This document shows positions 24,590 through 34,355 of a stretch of 64,000 nt of DNA, one piece after another (within the stretch, counting starts at the first letter, position 1; each line of letters opens with the position of its first letter). The notes beneath the pieces are model-generated. The model was not told the origin of the DNA, searched no databases, and saw only the letters and a program-made list of their open reading frames with translations. Source of the stretch: Umbelopsis ramanniana AG (lineage: Eukaryota > Mucoromycota > Umbelopsidomycetes > Umbelopsidales > Umbelopsidaceae); contig NW_026252133.1 of the NCBI RefSeq assembly GCF_025399195.1, positions 62,001 through 126,000 on the forward strand, written 5' to 3'. The translations under genes were made by a program, and so were the position numbers.

Positions 24590-25783
24590 ATGGATTTTAC
24601 TTGGTACTTAGTCCTCCACGACTACCTAAAGCACCACAATTACCCGCACGCGTCCACTAAAGAAATCCGACAGCGTATACGAAACAGCAGCCGACGCTAC
24701 TATGCTGCAGGACAACGATTGTACTTGAAATCCGATTCCCCAACCTCTATAGAAGTGTTACACTCGGCCAACCTCCGAGACACTGTCATCAAGATACACG
24801 AAGAAGGCCACTTTGGAACTAAGAACACATACCTCAGAACCAAACTACAGTTCTACGCCGAACACTTATACGAAACATATCAAGAAATCGTTAATTCATG
24901 CGACGTATGCCAAAAACGTGCAAGACCTGCCTTCAGAAGGACCGTGCCCGCACAGCTGACAAGGCAGCCCAAACAACCTTTTGAAAACATAGGAGTAGAC
25001 GCAGTGGGACCACTCCCTGTCACCAAAGCCGGAAACCGCTACCTCTTAGTAGCAATTGACCTTCTAACCCGTTGGCCAATTGCCGCCGCGGTCCCGGACA
25101 TAACGGCCGAGTCCACGGTAACTTTCCCCATGGACCACGTAGTTTGCCACCATGGAGTGCCCAATAGAATCATCAGTGACCGGGGAAGCAACTTCACGGC
25201 CAGGCATACAAAATCTTTCTTCGAAAAGCTGCATACCAGATGGAAACATAGCACCGCGGCTCGACTACAAACCAACGGCATGGTAGAGAGGATGAACCAA
25301 ACACTGACTCAGACCATTGCCAAGTTGTCCTTAGCCACCGAAGATGCTTCCGGAATGGCCATAGAATGGGACATGGTGGTCAAGAAAGCGCTGATGGCCA
25401 TCCGCACCATGCCCAACAAAACCACTGGCTACACAGCAGCCAAACTGTTATACGGAAGAGAGCTCCGCACACCCTCTGCTTGGGTACCAGATGAAAGCGA
25501 ATGGATCGAAGGAGACGCCCCAGGAGAAGCAGAAACTCGCATGCACGTCATCCGTAACCACCTCAAGGAGTCGAGAGAGGAAGCTATAACTCGAAGTGAG
25601 GAGGAAGCTCGACGACGCAAGATACGTTATGACAAAACAATCTACATGCGATCCTATGAAGCCGGTTCCAAAGTTTTGTTGTTAGTGTCGGAAAAAGCGC
25701 ACAAGTTCGCGGCTTTATGGGAAGGACCTTACACCATAGAGCGTGCTTTCCCCCAACGGAAACTTCCTCTTATATGGTTATGA
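24590..25783 (+). CDS. G1 integrase, separate open frame
   Basis: A 397-codon frame with its own ATG in an A-rich context. It has an HHCC zinc region (HEEGHFGTKN ... CDVCQ, about residues 64-105) and an RVE core with D in GVDAVGPLPVTKAGNRYLL and D in ISDRGSNFT; the catalytic Glu is expected at MVERMNQTL. A C-terminal region with RYDKTIYMRSYEAGSKVLL and WEGPYTIERAF follows. A single-base shift near 25751 moves the last 50 or so codons to another frame that ends at 25915. Unlike normal Ty3/gypsy it is separated from RNase H by a stop and about 250 nt of A-rich sequence with AAATC repeats (near 24535-24560). Confidence 0.8.
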   Translation: MDFTWYLVLHDYLKHHNYPHASTKEIRQRIRNSSRRYYAAGQRLYLKSDSPTSIEVLHSANLRDTVIKIHEEGHFGTKNTYLRTKLQFYAEHLYETYQEIVNSCDVCQKRARPAFRRTVPAQLTRQPKQPFENIGVDAVGPLPVTKAGNRYLLVAIDLLTRWPIAAAVPDITAESTVTFPMDHVVCHHGVPNRIISDRGSNFTARHTKSFFEKLHTRWKHSTAARLQTNGMVERMNQTLTQTIAKLSLATEDASGMAIEWDMVVKKALMAIRTMPNKTTGYTAAKLLYGRELRTPSAWVPDESEWIEGDAPGEAETRMHVIRNHLKESREEAITRSEEEARRRKIRYDKTIYMRSYEAGSKVLLLVSEKAHKFAALWEGPYTIERAFPQRKLPLIWL

Positions 25784-26033
25784 CCATAATCCGGTACATG
25801 GAGAAAGACTCAGGGAATACATCGATCGAGACAATTTGATTCCAGAAGTCGGCTCACAACGACACGCTCAGAACATTGTTTATCAGAGATGGAGAGAACC
25901 CAACCGCGACATTTAAGTCTCCAGCACACCCCATTACACCGACCCCATCTTTCTCCATTCGGGTTTTTTCTTTCTTTCCCTTATATATTTCTTTTCGGTA
26001 CCTTTCTTTCTCTTCTATTGGATTCTTTTATAT

Positions 26034-26169
26034 ATTATCCCTTTATGTCACTTTTATCTCGAATTCATTGAACTGTTTCAGTCCGGTTCATTGTCTATTG
26101 CTCTCCCAAGCTACCTTTGTTTTATTTCCTCTCTTTTATTTGTTCAATCCGCTACCTAGCTCCCTGTCA
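26034..26169 (+). repeat. G1 3' LTR, 3' portion
   Basis: Direct repeat of 21901-22034. It ends CCCTGTCA at 26169 and is followed after four bases (AAAT) by the outer end of another LTR at 26174. Confidence 0.75.
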
Positions 26170-26173
26170 AAAT

Positions 26174-26399
26174 TGTCGGATCTCAGCTTCTGTAGAGTCC
26201 GAACTGTATTCTTGCAATAATCTTCTGAGTCTATTCTTCGCCTCTAGTATATGCTACTAGTGATTATTTTGCAATCCAGGTTACTCCTTGAGAAATAGAC
26301 TGTAAAACTTGTGTTTTTCAATATTGATCTTTATTGCTATCAATTGCTCTACTACTTATACTTGTTTGTTATCGATGTACATGACTAATGGTCTGTACA
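26174..26399 (-). repeat. LTR of minus-strand element G2 (outer copy)
   Basis: On the minus strand it starts TGTACAGACC, carries a TATA-like GTATAAG and AATAAAGATCA, and ends ATCCGACA, so it has TG...CA ends over 226 bp. It is a diverged direct repeat of 26929-27118. It follows a short integrase-end remnant (LNQAKTN-stop) in minus-strand order. Confidence 0.65.
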
Positions 26400-26439
26400 A
26401 GTTAAGTTAGGGAGTTATCTAGTAAGTGTGCGATTTGAC

Positions 26440-26928
26440 TTAGATACGTTTAGTTGGTCTTGGCTTGGTTTAGCGTTGCTGAGAGATGAACTTATCCTCG
26501 GTGTAGTTTATCGACTAGGTCTGCTCGTAGGTGGAATGGTACATACGGGGATAAAGTGCCGTCCCGATGTTTTCTGAATAGTTCATTTTCTTCGTCTGCA
26601 ATAAAGTGTTGTGCTTCACTGGTCACTTTGTTTCGTAGTTCTTCTGGGCAATCGGTGGGTATTTGTCCGGTACGCAGGTATTGGTATACATATAGTGGCC
26701 AGTCAGAGTAGTCTGTTCCGAATATCGGTGCAACATAAGCACTATCGTGGTCCGGTCGTCTTGATAGGGCATTGGGTACGATGTTATTCCTGCCCTCCTT
26801 GTAGTGGAACGTTATATCGTAGTGTTGGATTTCTTCAGCCCATCTCTGTAGTCTATTAGCTACACGTTTTTGTTCTGGAATGTATGTAAGTGGCTTGTGG
26901 TCTGTGTATAGGTCAATATGTAGACCTA
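26440..26928 (-). pseudogene. Gypsy fragment: RNase H C-terminus plus integrase N-terminus
   Basis: The minus strand reads HIDLYTDHKPLTYIPEQKR (RNase H), then NNIVPNALSRRPD, then an integrase N-terminal linker (VPFHLRADLVDKLHRG) and a stop, and continues into TLNQAKTN-stop beside the LTR. The integrase core is missing. This fragment is the part missing from the neighbouring 27169-28698 pol remnant. Confidence 0.7.
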
Positions 26929-27118
26929 TGTTCTCGTATCAGTTTATTCTTTACCCCTAGTGCTCTACTAGTGATTACTTCGCAATCTAGGTTCCTTGTC
27001 AATAAACTATACTTCTTCAGTAAATGCTTTGGTACTTGAATACTGATCTTTATTACTATCATTTGCTCTACCATTTATACTTGTTCATTATCGATATACA
27101 TGACTAATGATTCGTACA
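26929..27118 (-). repeat. LTR of minus-strand element G2 (inner copy, truncated)
   Basis: 190 bp, alignable by eye with 26174-26399 (shared TCATGTAYATCGATAA, TATA and AATAAAGATCA). It lacks the distal part of the other copy, so its left edge is a broken joint and not a natural terminus. Confidence 0.65.
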
Positions 27119-27168
27119 GGTCAAGTTAGTGAGTGGCTTCGTATTCTACGATCTGACTTAGATATCCA

Positions 27169-28698
27169 TTAGTTGGCCATGGCATTGTTTAGCGTGAATA
27201 CGGCTTGTTCCAGGAACATGTCCCATTTTGAAGTGGAGCCGGCAACCAATTTCGTGACTATAGATCCTAGAGTACCGTTGTACCTTTCTGTCTTGCCGTT
27301 AGTTCTGGGATGATATGCGGACGATTTCAAGTGTTTGACTTTTTGTAATTGTAGGTACTCCGCCAACGTGCCTGCTAGGAAGTTGGTTCCTCTATCGGTG
27401 ACGATTTCGTCTGGACATCCGAATTTCATCACAATTTCTTCGTAGATGAAGTTAGCGACTGCTTGTTCCGTCGCTTTGGGTACTGCTTTTGCGATTCCCC
27501 AATCGGTAGCGTGGTCGATGGCCGTGACTATCCAGCGGTTTCCATTTCGTGTGGTTGGTAGTCGTCCAATAAAATCCAGTCCCCATCTAGAAAAGGGTCG
27601 TTGGGCAACTGGCAATGGGTGAAGTACTTCCAGTTCTTGATTGGTGCTAGGTCGTAGACCTTCCACGTAACAATGCCATTGTTGTAATGCGGTGACAATG
27701 GCTAGGAATTCTCGTTCATTTGCGGCATAGTTTCTGGCGGCTGCTTTCAACTTTTGACTGAAATATGCTACTGGGCGCATTACCTTGGGATCTTCCTCAC
27801 TTGGCTGTTGAAGTACGGCCCCTATAGCGAAATCTGAGGCGTCCGTTTCGATCACAATCGGTTTGGTAGCGTCATACATTTTCAGCACTGGTGCCGACAC
27901 GAGCTTGGTCTTGAGTTCCTGGAATGCTTCTTCGCATTGTGGTGACCAGTCCAACTTATCCGACTTCTTCGGTTTTCCTTCTGTCAGGCGGTGTAGAGGT
28001 GTAGCGATTTGGGCGAAGTCGCGAATGAACCGTCGGTAATATGAAGCCATTCCAGTGAATTGACGTACTTCTGTCACTGTTGTCGGTCGCGGCCACTCAT
28101 GGATCGACCTTGTCTTTTTGGGGTCAACTTTTAAACCGTCTGCCGAAATACGATGACCAACATATTCGATCTCGGCAAGGCCGAATTCTGATTACTTGGG
28201 GTTAGCATACAATTGGTGGGTTCGTAAAGTTTCTAGTACTTGAGAGACGTGTTCCTGATGTTCTTCCATGCTTTCGCTGTAGATTAGGATATCATCCAGA
28301 TATACCACGACGAAATGGTCGAGGTATTCCTTCAACACTTGGTTCATCATCTTTTGGAAGGCGGACGGGGCGTTACAGAGTCCAAAAGGCATTACCAAGA
28401 ACTCGTATTGGCCGTATCTGGTGTTGAATGCGGTCTTTGGTACATCGTCAGGTTCGACCCGCATCTGCCAGTATCCGCTCTTAAGATCGATTTTTGAGAA
28501 CACACGGGCTTTACCTAGTCTGTCGAAAGACTCGTCAATGCGTGGTAGCGGATACTTGTTACGGACGGTGAGTTTCTTTAATGCGCGGAAATCCACACAT
28601 AACCTTAGACTGCCATCTTTCTTTCGTACGAATATGACAGGTGAACTCCATGGTGATTCCAAAGGTTGAATCATGCCTTTGTCTAAAAGATCTTCCAA
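27169..28698 (-). pseudogene. Gypsy G2 pol remnant: RT, RNase H start, integrase core
   Basis: 28698-28195 is a clean RT ([20 protein letters not shown], the [12 protein letters not shown] motif, catalytic YLDD) ending in a single TAA at 28192-28194, after which the frame continues (AEIEYVGHRIS, then 28077-27169). RNase H begins normally (IETDASDFAIGAVLQQ) but jumps after WHCYVEGL straight into the integrase core (SRWGLDFIGRLP, then VTDRGTNFL and NGKTERYNG). The RNase H end and the integrase zinc region are deleted in frame. It ends NNAMAN-stop at the LTR. Confidence 0.85.
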
Positions 28699-28699
28699 C

Positions 28700-29010
28700 C
28701 CGCATTTTGATTTTGCGATCCTCGACGATATATAATATCAAAATCGTAATCTACAAGTTTGATAAGTCCACGGACAATACGAAATGGAGCATCTTCCTTC
28801 AGTTTAAACAATACCGCAAGGCATGGTGATCCGTATATACAGTGAACCTGCTTCCCAAAAGATAGTTCCGAAAGAAATTGATGAAGTAAACCACAGCCAA
28901 GAACTCGCACTCATAGGTTGACCACTTGCGTTCTGCATCAGTAAGAGTTCGGCGATAACTCAGTTCAACATTAGTCAACGGTATATAAATCCTGAGCTCC
29001 TAATGAAAGG
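28700..29010 (-). pseudogene. Gypsy RNase H fragment (third element)
   Basis: The minus strand, with one frame change, reads ERKWSTYECEFLAVVYF, FTVYTDHHALRY and [16 protein letters not shown] followed by RRGSQNQNA, a typical RNase H end. It stops abruptly near 28710, where the RT of G2 starts; the joint is chimeric. Confidence 0.7.
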
Positions 29011-29080
29011 GAAACAGCCTGTGAAACAACGGAAGAAATGATCACCTGCTGCCGTGGTTCAAGTACCTCTTAATAATTTG

Positions 29081-30970
29081 GATATCTGGGAATTCTTGAG
29101 TAAGGCTCCAGCCCCTTTGTCATATGGACATTGGATCGTAATGGACCCAACAGCCGCGAAGCTAGTCCAAGGCGAAACTTGTTTTTAAGAAGCAACATTG
29201 GAAAGAACTGACACGGGATGTTCAAGGTCATGTAAATTTCGTAGATGACGTACAAGTCAACCAAGAGGAAGACCCCCTCAAGTGCCTTTGAAAATTCCGA
29301 CGACTATTTGTTCGGCTACCGAAGACGATGACGAATCTCTGGTCCAACATGATTATGACTTAGGTACTCTAAAGGACAGTTCACCCTTCGTTATCCCTAT
29401 TGACATCGGTGGCCACCCGCTCAACGCCGTTCTTGACACTGGTGCTTCCGTCTCCGTCATCAGTACCGCACTTGCTGCAAAGCTAGGGTTACAAGCGATA
29501 TGCGACAGTCTGTCCTTAAATGGGTTGCTTCCAGTAAAGCAAAAAGCCGGCCGAGTGTGTCCTAACGTAAATATCTCTGTCGCTGGACATCGCCGCCCAG
29601 AGCACTTCGTCCTACAGAAGCGTGATAGCGACCTCTTCTATTGGGAATGACGTTTATCAAGGCTTACGATATACAATTTATACCCGAATCAAACCAAGTC
29701 TTGTTGCCCACTAGGAATGGACTGATTGCTGTACCTGCGATCGACGATACTCATGTTAATCATGCCAACGATGTGTTTATGGTCTCGGCGTCATTGATGC
29801 CCACTAGTACCTCACCTTCCTTCGAGGAGAAAGTATTTGAACTGGTAGTTACTGACGATGTTGCCGACATCATAGAAGAGCACAAGGACGTGTTCTTCGA
29901 GCACTCTGGTCCGGGTAGAGTCGACATTGCGGAGCACGAGATAACGACCAGCACAGAAAAGCCGATTCGCAGTGTCCCCTACAGGTTAGGGTGGCACGAA
30001 GAAAACGCGCTCAAGGACGAGTTGGAGAAGATGCTCAGCCTAGGGATAATCAGATCGTCGAAAGGGAAGTGGACCTCGCCGACACTTTTTGTCAAGAAAA
30101 AGTATGTTTCCCTGAGACCCGTGATAGATTTCCGTAAGCTGAATAGTGTCACCGTCAAGGACGCTTACACGTTGCCCATCATTGACGAGCTCCTGGACTC
30201 TGTGGGAGGAGCGAAATACTTTTCGACACTTGACGCTGCCAATGGGTTTTAGCAAATCCCTATGGAAGAGTCTTCGGTCGAGAAGACGGGATTTGTAACG
30301 AAGTTTGAGACCTATGAGTTCCTAATGATGCCATTTGGTCTGACCTCGGCACCGGCAACCTTCCAGCGGATGATGAACTCCGTTTTGGCTGGCCTTATGG
30401 GACGTTGTGTGTTTGTCTTTGTCGACGACATTTTGATTTTCTCTCCCAACGTTCCCTTTCTTTGGGAGAAACCGCAGCAGCTCGCGTTCTCCTCTCTCAA
30501 GATGTCGTTGACTTCCCCACCGGTCTTAACATATGTCGATTTTGATCAAGTGCAGATCTTGACCACCGATGCTTCGTATTCTGGTGTTGGAGCGATTTTG
30601 TCGCAGTCTCCGGACGGAACCAAGAAGGGTGAGATAGTTGTAGCTTATGCTTCGCGTGGTCTGCATGGAGCTGAGATCAATCGCAGTAAAAAAAGACAGA
30701 AAAACGAGAATAAAAGGAAGAACCTCCCAGTTTAACGTACCTAACTAAGGAACAAGATTACCGCGGACCACACTCTACGCAGTAACGCATTTAGAGGCTT
30801 TGGCCGTCGTCTGGGCTTTCCGACATTTCCGCCACCATTCATCCGGACGAAAATGTAGCATTTAGAAGAACCACGCAGCCTTACCGTTCGTTTTCAACCA
30901 AGATGACAAGCAAAACTGGGATAAGAAAGTACACTGTGTACGTCAACCGGAATCCTCATCAAGCAGAACG
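29081..30970 (+). pseudogene. Gypsy G4 remnant: protease, RT, RNase H
   Basis: Upstream linker WEFLSKAPAPLSYGHWI (29088 on) is followed by a retropepsin (NAVLDTGASVSVIS, 29282-29650), then RT 29641-30252 with SPTLFVKKKYVSLRPVIDF. It has one in-frame TAG at 30250 and continues through QIPMEESS, the MMPFGLTSAPATFQRMM motif and FVDD (30262-30735). The connection domain is deleted right after the catalytic site. RNase H (ILTTDASYSGVGAILS) is split by an inserted LTR piece and resumes near 30775 (THLEALAVVWAFRHF). It is non-functional. Confidence 0.8.
30680..30770 (+). mobile_element. LTR family B 3' fragment nested in G4
   Basis: About 90 bp ending CCGCGGACCA. It is alignable with the 3' ends of the LTRs at 21282-21721 (reverse) and 44773-45083 (shared CCCAGTTTAACGTACCTAAC and ATTACCGCGGACCA). 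The RNase H frame is interrupted here, and CGCAGT occurs on both sides, as a target duplication or a repair scar would leave. Confidence 0.6.
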
Positions 30971-31019
30971 CCAGCCTCCGGTGCGAACAGCATACCTGTG
31001 AATAATCGTCCACCTAGAG

Positions 31020-31259
31020 AAAACCGTACGTTTGTTCGTACCTAAGATTTTGGCACCAAGAGCGAAAAGAGCGCCTCCAAGAAAACTGGCCGTCGAACCA
31101 GTAGAAACCCCAATCTGGCAAGCCCTTTTGTCTACACAAGCTCCTATATCCTATGGACAGTGGATGAAAGTGGATGAGAAAGCTAGGACTGATATGCAAG
31201 ATGGACTTGAATGCAACTCTCCAGGGTGGAAACTCTTTGCGCTTCTCTGCGGTTGTTGA
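31020..31259 (+). pseudogene. Gypsy gag/protease-linker fragment
   Basis: The plus-strand frame has WQALLSTQAPISYGQWMKVD, which parallels WEFLSKAPAPLSYGHWIVMD at 29088, the linker before the protease. It belongs to another element copy and ends at 31259 without a protease. Confidence 0.5.
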
Positions 31260-31479
31260 AAACCGGCCTGTCCGGTACTTGACTTTCGGGTTTAACAGAT
31301 TAAATTGGAATTAAAGATTCTCTTGTTTATTACTTGGGGGTTCTTCGCTATCAATTTCAATATGCTCTTCAAAAAAAATATGTCTTGATACAGTCTTATA
31401 AAGTTCACTACTAATTGTCTTGCTGTGCGATACCGTTGATCTTTTTCCTCTTGTGAGGGTTTGCGCTTTCTTCAAAGGG

Positions 31480-31913
31480 TGCTTCTACGTACTGCCTTTG
31501 CAATCGATATTCTTCTTTTAGCTCCTCTGGTAGGAGCTTTTGCACTATTCCCTCGATTTCGATAACTTCTTGTTCTTTTAGCGAGGGTTCGCACTAGGGT
31601 CTGGTATATGCGTTCGCACAACCTGTTCAACTAGGGTTGATAAGCGGTCGTTGTGATGTGCTTGCACTGAATCGTCGCTAGAAAGTCCTTGACATACCCA
31701 GAAGTGAAGTTCGATCCGCCATCCGTCAGCAAGTATTGCGACATTCCGTCCCCTACAAACTGGCTCGTTGAATAAGAGATTGATAGTCGTACGACAGTCG
31801 ATAGACGGCGCAGGTGGAGTCAGTGGCCGTTTGGTCAGGTAATCGACTGCAACCAAACTTCCAAATGAATAGGAAAGAAGTTTGCCTCCGTAAGCTTTAC
31901 GCTTTTGACGCAT
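31480..31913 (-). pseudogene. Gypsy integrase core fragment
   Basis: The minus strand, with frame changes, reads VAVDYLTKRPLTPPAPSI, then LLTDGGSNFTSGYVKDFL, and a QPQLNRLCER-like stretch. These are the D-D-E regions of a Ty3-type integrase. Stops and shifts show decay. Confidence 0.6.
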
Positions 31914-32041
31914 AAGTGATCACTTTTCTGTTTCTGGGCTACCATCCGGCGCTTCGTCCTCTTAAACGGCATCTGAAATTGGTATGGAATGTAAACTGGT
32001 ATCTGGCGTGTACGGCTCGTGTGATGGTAGGCCGTTGTCGG

Positions 32042-32257
32042 CTACCCAACGTGCTCTGGAGGTGGCAGGCCATTAAAACATTGTGTCGATTGAGTAAGGA
32101 TGAATTTTTCGCAACTTTCGACTGGTACCTTGGAGTCGTAAGTTTTTCCAGGAGATGTTCGCGCTTGTATACATAGGGTTTCGTCGTTTTTGTCGATTAC
32201 GACATGAGGACGCATACAATTAGCTTCCAGATCAAGATTGATTCCTTTCTTATGCAC
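32042..32257 (-). pseudogene. Gypsy integrase C-terminal fragment, minus strand
   Basis: The minus strand reads LEANCMRPHVVIDKNDET and GKTYDSKVPVE, close to the integrase C-terminus of G6 (LEPNWIGPYVVVGKNQDT near 44080). It meets a plus-strand fragment of the same protein region head to head. Confidence 0.6.
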
Positions 32258-32259
32258 AC

Positions 32260-32700
32260 GCGACCTACATATACCGTGTTTGTCGACGAGAGATTCACCA
32301 GTGATCCAAGGTTGCTTACCGAGAGGAATTCTGAGGAGTTCGCGGAGGTTGGACCTGTATTGGTTTTGGCATGGGGATCGATAACCACGTGTGTATATGC
32401 AAGGAAATCAAAGAAATCCAACTGGGATTTGTCCTTGGATGGTGGTTGCCAAAAATCACTTTAGTCTTTTGTTCTAGAAGCTCAAACATGATTTAGGAGA
32501 GCCGTATGCTCTTTGTGCTCTTGTAGACCTTCTGCAGATGACAGACTCGTATTCCGTCGATACACTGTTTTACAGGCTTGCTACAACGAGAGCCCAGTCG
32601 AACCAGCCGTACTCATCGGACACCCCGTTATAGCCCAACTCTATTCCAAATAATCATTCGGAGGGCACCATTAGACTGGCACAGGAGTATTGTCGCAGAC
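32260..32700 (+). pseudogene. Gypsy integrase C-terminal fragment and LTR start, plus strand
   Basis: The plus strand has FTSDPRLLTERNSEEFAEV, matching FTKDPRVIAERNAEELAKV of G6 (frames near 43890-43940), then a frameshifted DPYSVDT-like tail. A purine stretch and TATTGTCG follow at 32688-32695, as at the G6 3' LTR start (44401-44408). Confidence 0.55.
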
Positions 32701-33985
32701 AAAAGTCTGAAGAACCAGTTCCTGCAAATGTAATCACAGACCAGGAAGAAATATATAGAGAAAACCAATCTTCGGGTGGGATGACGATAGCTTGGTACAC
32801 AATATATCTTACTGAGATATAGATGCTTGCCAGTGTCGTACGATGAATACCCAGCGAGGCAGGGGGATGCAGAGGTATTAGGATGAGGAAAAAAATGGGA
32901 ATCTTAAGGTGGCAAAATGCAAGGTTCTAGAGGTTAGGGATATGCAATGGGCCTTGAGATGGAGAACTAATTAAAGGTTGGACTGAGCCAAAAATTGAAT
33001 TAAGGCTTAATGGACAAGACATTACATTTATTATGGAAGAGTGGTGTCGTTAGAAATTTTCTTCTAGTATGCACAATGGTGGATCGTTTTTGGGGCAGCG
33101 CCGACACCCCCAGGCAGCCAATGGACCTTCCAATGGCTTACGTAGAACCAGGCAACTTCATTAGCCACCGTTCCACTGGCAATTTTCCTTGCCACCGAAT
33201 TTTTTTCCTGGTTATATAAAATGCAAGTGACATGGCACATCGTGGTTTCGCCAAATGTGGGGCAAAATGAATTTTGAGAATGTGACATTGGTCAAGCATT
33301 CTCTGGAAGAAGAATTGAATTGACCACAATCCACCGGCTGCGGCAAAGGTCAGATCGTTATTGAAGAAAGAAGGAGGAGATTGGCATATCCAACAAGTAT
33401 TCATAGAAAAGAGTTCGGGTTCGGCTCTTTGATTCCCAACTCTACTACCCCTGCGACAATGAGTTGTCTGTTCTGTTAGCAACAATCATATAGTCTTATG
33501 TTCAAGCTAAAAAAACTTAAGTCAAGCAACATAAATTTTCTTGCCATATTGCAGTAGGTAATTCAGTCCGAATTACTCACTTTCTTGAACCCACCTGTTT
33601 ACTCAATTGACTGCGCATGATTCTTACACTTTGCATCACAGAACAGAGCTACAATATTCAGTTCAAAAAAAATTGCAATGCAAAAATTTACCGTACATGA
33701 TTTCCAGAATTAATTGTCACTTTTAGAATTGACAAACAATGCCTTTTGTGTCAAGCTGAAAATGTCAGGAAAAAGTCATTAAAATATATGAATTCTGACA
33801 TATCTTAAAGCATAATCCAAATTTTTACAATGAAACTAATTTAATAAAGCTCTATTGTGGCGAAGGGATATAAGTAGGCCAGTAGGCAGAGGTCGTATGC
33901 CAGTGTCTGAATAGAATTAGCAATAGAATTAGTACATCAATATTTATAGTACCTGATTAGCATAGTGGTCTCCTTCGCATAATAA
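32701..33985. other. Non-coding stretch before tRNA-Arg
   Basis: 1.3 kb, probably including the rest of a decayed LTR up to about 33 kb and then AT-rich sequence. No gene is supported; the small open frames at 33010-33485 lie on opposite strands over the same bases and lack splice partners. Confidence 0.4.
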
Positions 33986-34058
33986 GGAGCTATGGCCCAA
34001 TGGACAAGGCGCTTGACTACGAATCAAGAGATTCCAGGTTCGACCCCTGGTAGCTTCA
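33986..34058 (+). tRNA. tRNA-Arg (anticodon ACG)
   Basis: 73 nt: GGAGCTA pairs with TAGCTTC in the acceptor arm, discriminator A. The anticodon arm is CTTGA/TCAAG with loop CTACGAA, so the anticodon is ACG. The T-arm has GGTTCGACCCC. It is identical to 45097-45169. No LTR end is seen next to this copy. A T-rich run follows. Confidence 0.95.
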
Positions 34059-34355
34059 TATTTTTGAAGGTTTCAAATTTTTTATACCGAAGTTTTTGCC
34101 GTTACGGCCGCCTTATTGCAAAAGCTCTCGTATTACTTTGCCAACATGACCGGCACATCTTCATTCTCATTCACATTGTAAACATCTCTCAGTGGTTGTT
34201 TTGGTTATAAAAATATACATTATATTAAAGCATGAAAGGAGTTATTTTATACAGGATGCCTTTGGACGGGATAGTAAATTATTATTTACACTGAGGGGTG
34301 TGTGTTGAAATATAAATTTTACGGTATTCGCAATCATTCTCTGATCCATTCAGAT

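Larger units (their letters stand above)
21901..26169 (+). mobile_element. Ty3/gypsy retrotransposon G1 (decayed)
   Basis: Bounded by a direct repeat of about 135 bp (21901-22034 and 26034-26169), both ending CCCTGTCA; these are the 3' parts of the two LTRs, whose 5' edges I could not fix. Just after the first repeat, TGGTGCAGG (from 22038) fits a primer-binding site. The internal region runs in order protease, reverse transcriptase, RNase H and integrase, all on the plus strand, as in Ty3/gypsy. The pol part is broken by several frameshifts; the integrase frame is largely open. On the left it abuts the family B LTR at 21282-21721. Confidence 0.85.

Noticed and set aside
33950-33985. tRNA-like half (TTAGCATAGTGG and a CTCCTT/AAGGAG stem) just before tRNA-Arg
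   Set aside because: It resembles a D-arm and anticodon stem but gives no valid seven-base loop and no T-arm; possibly a tRNA relic but not supportable.
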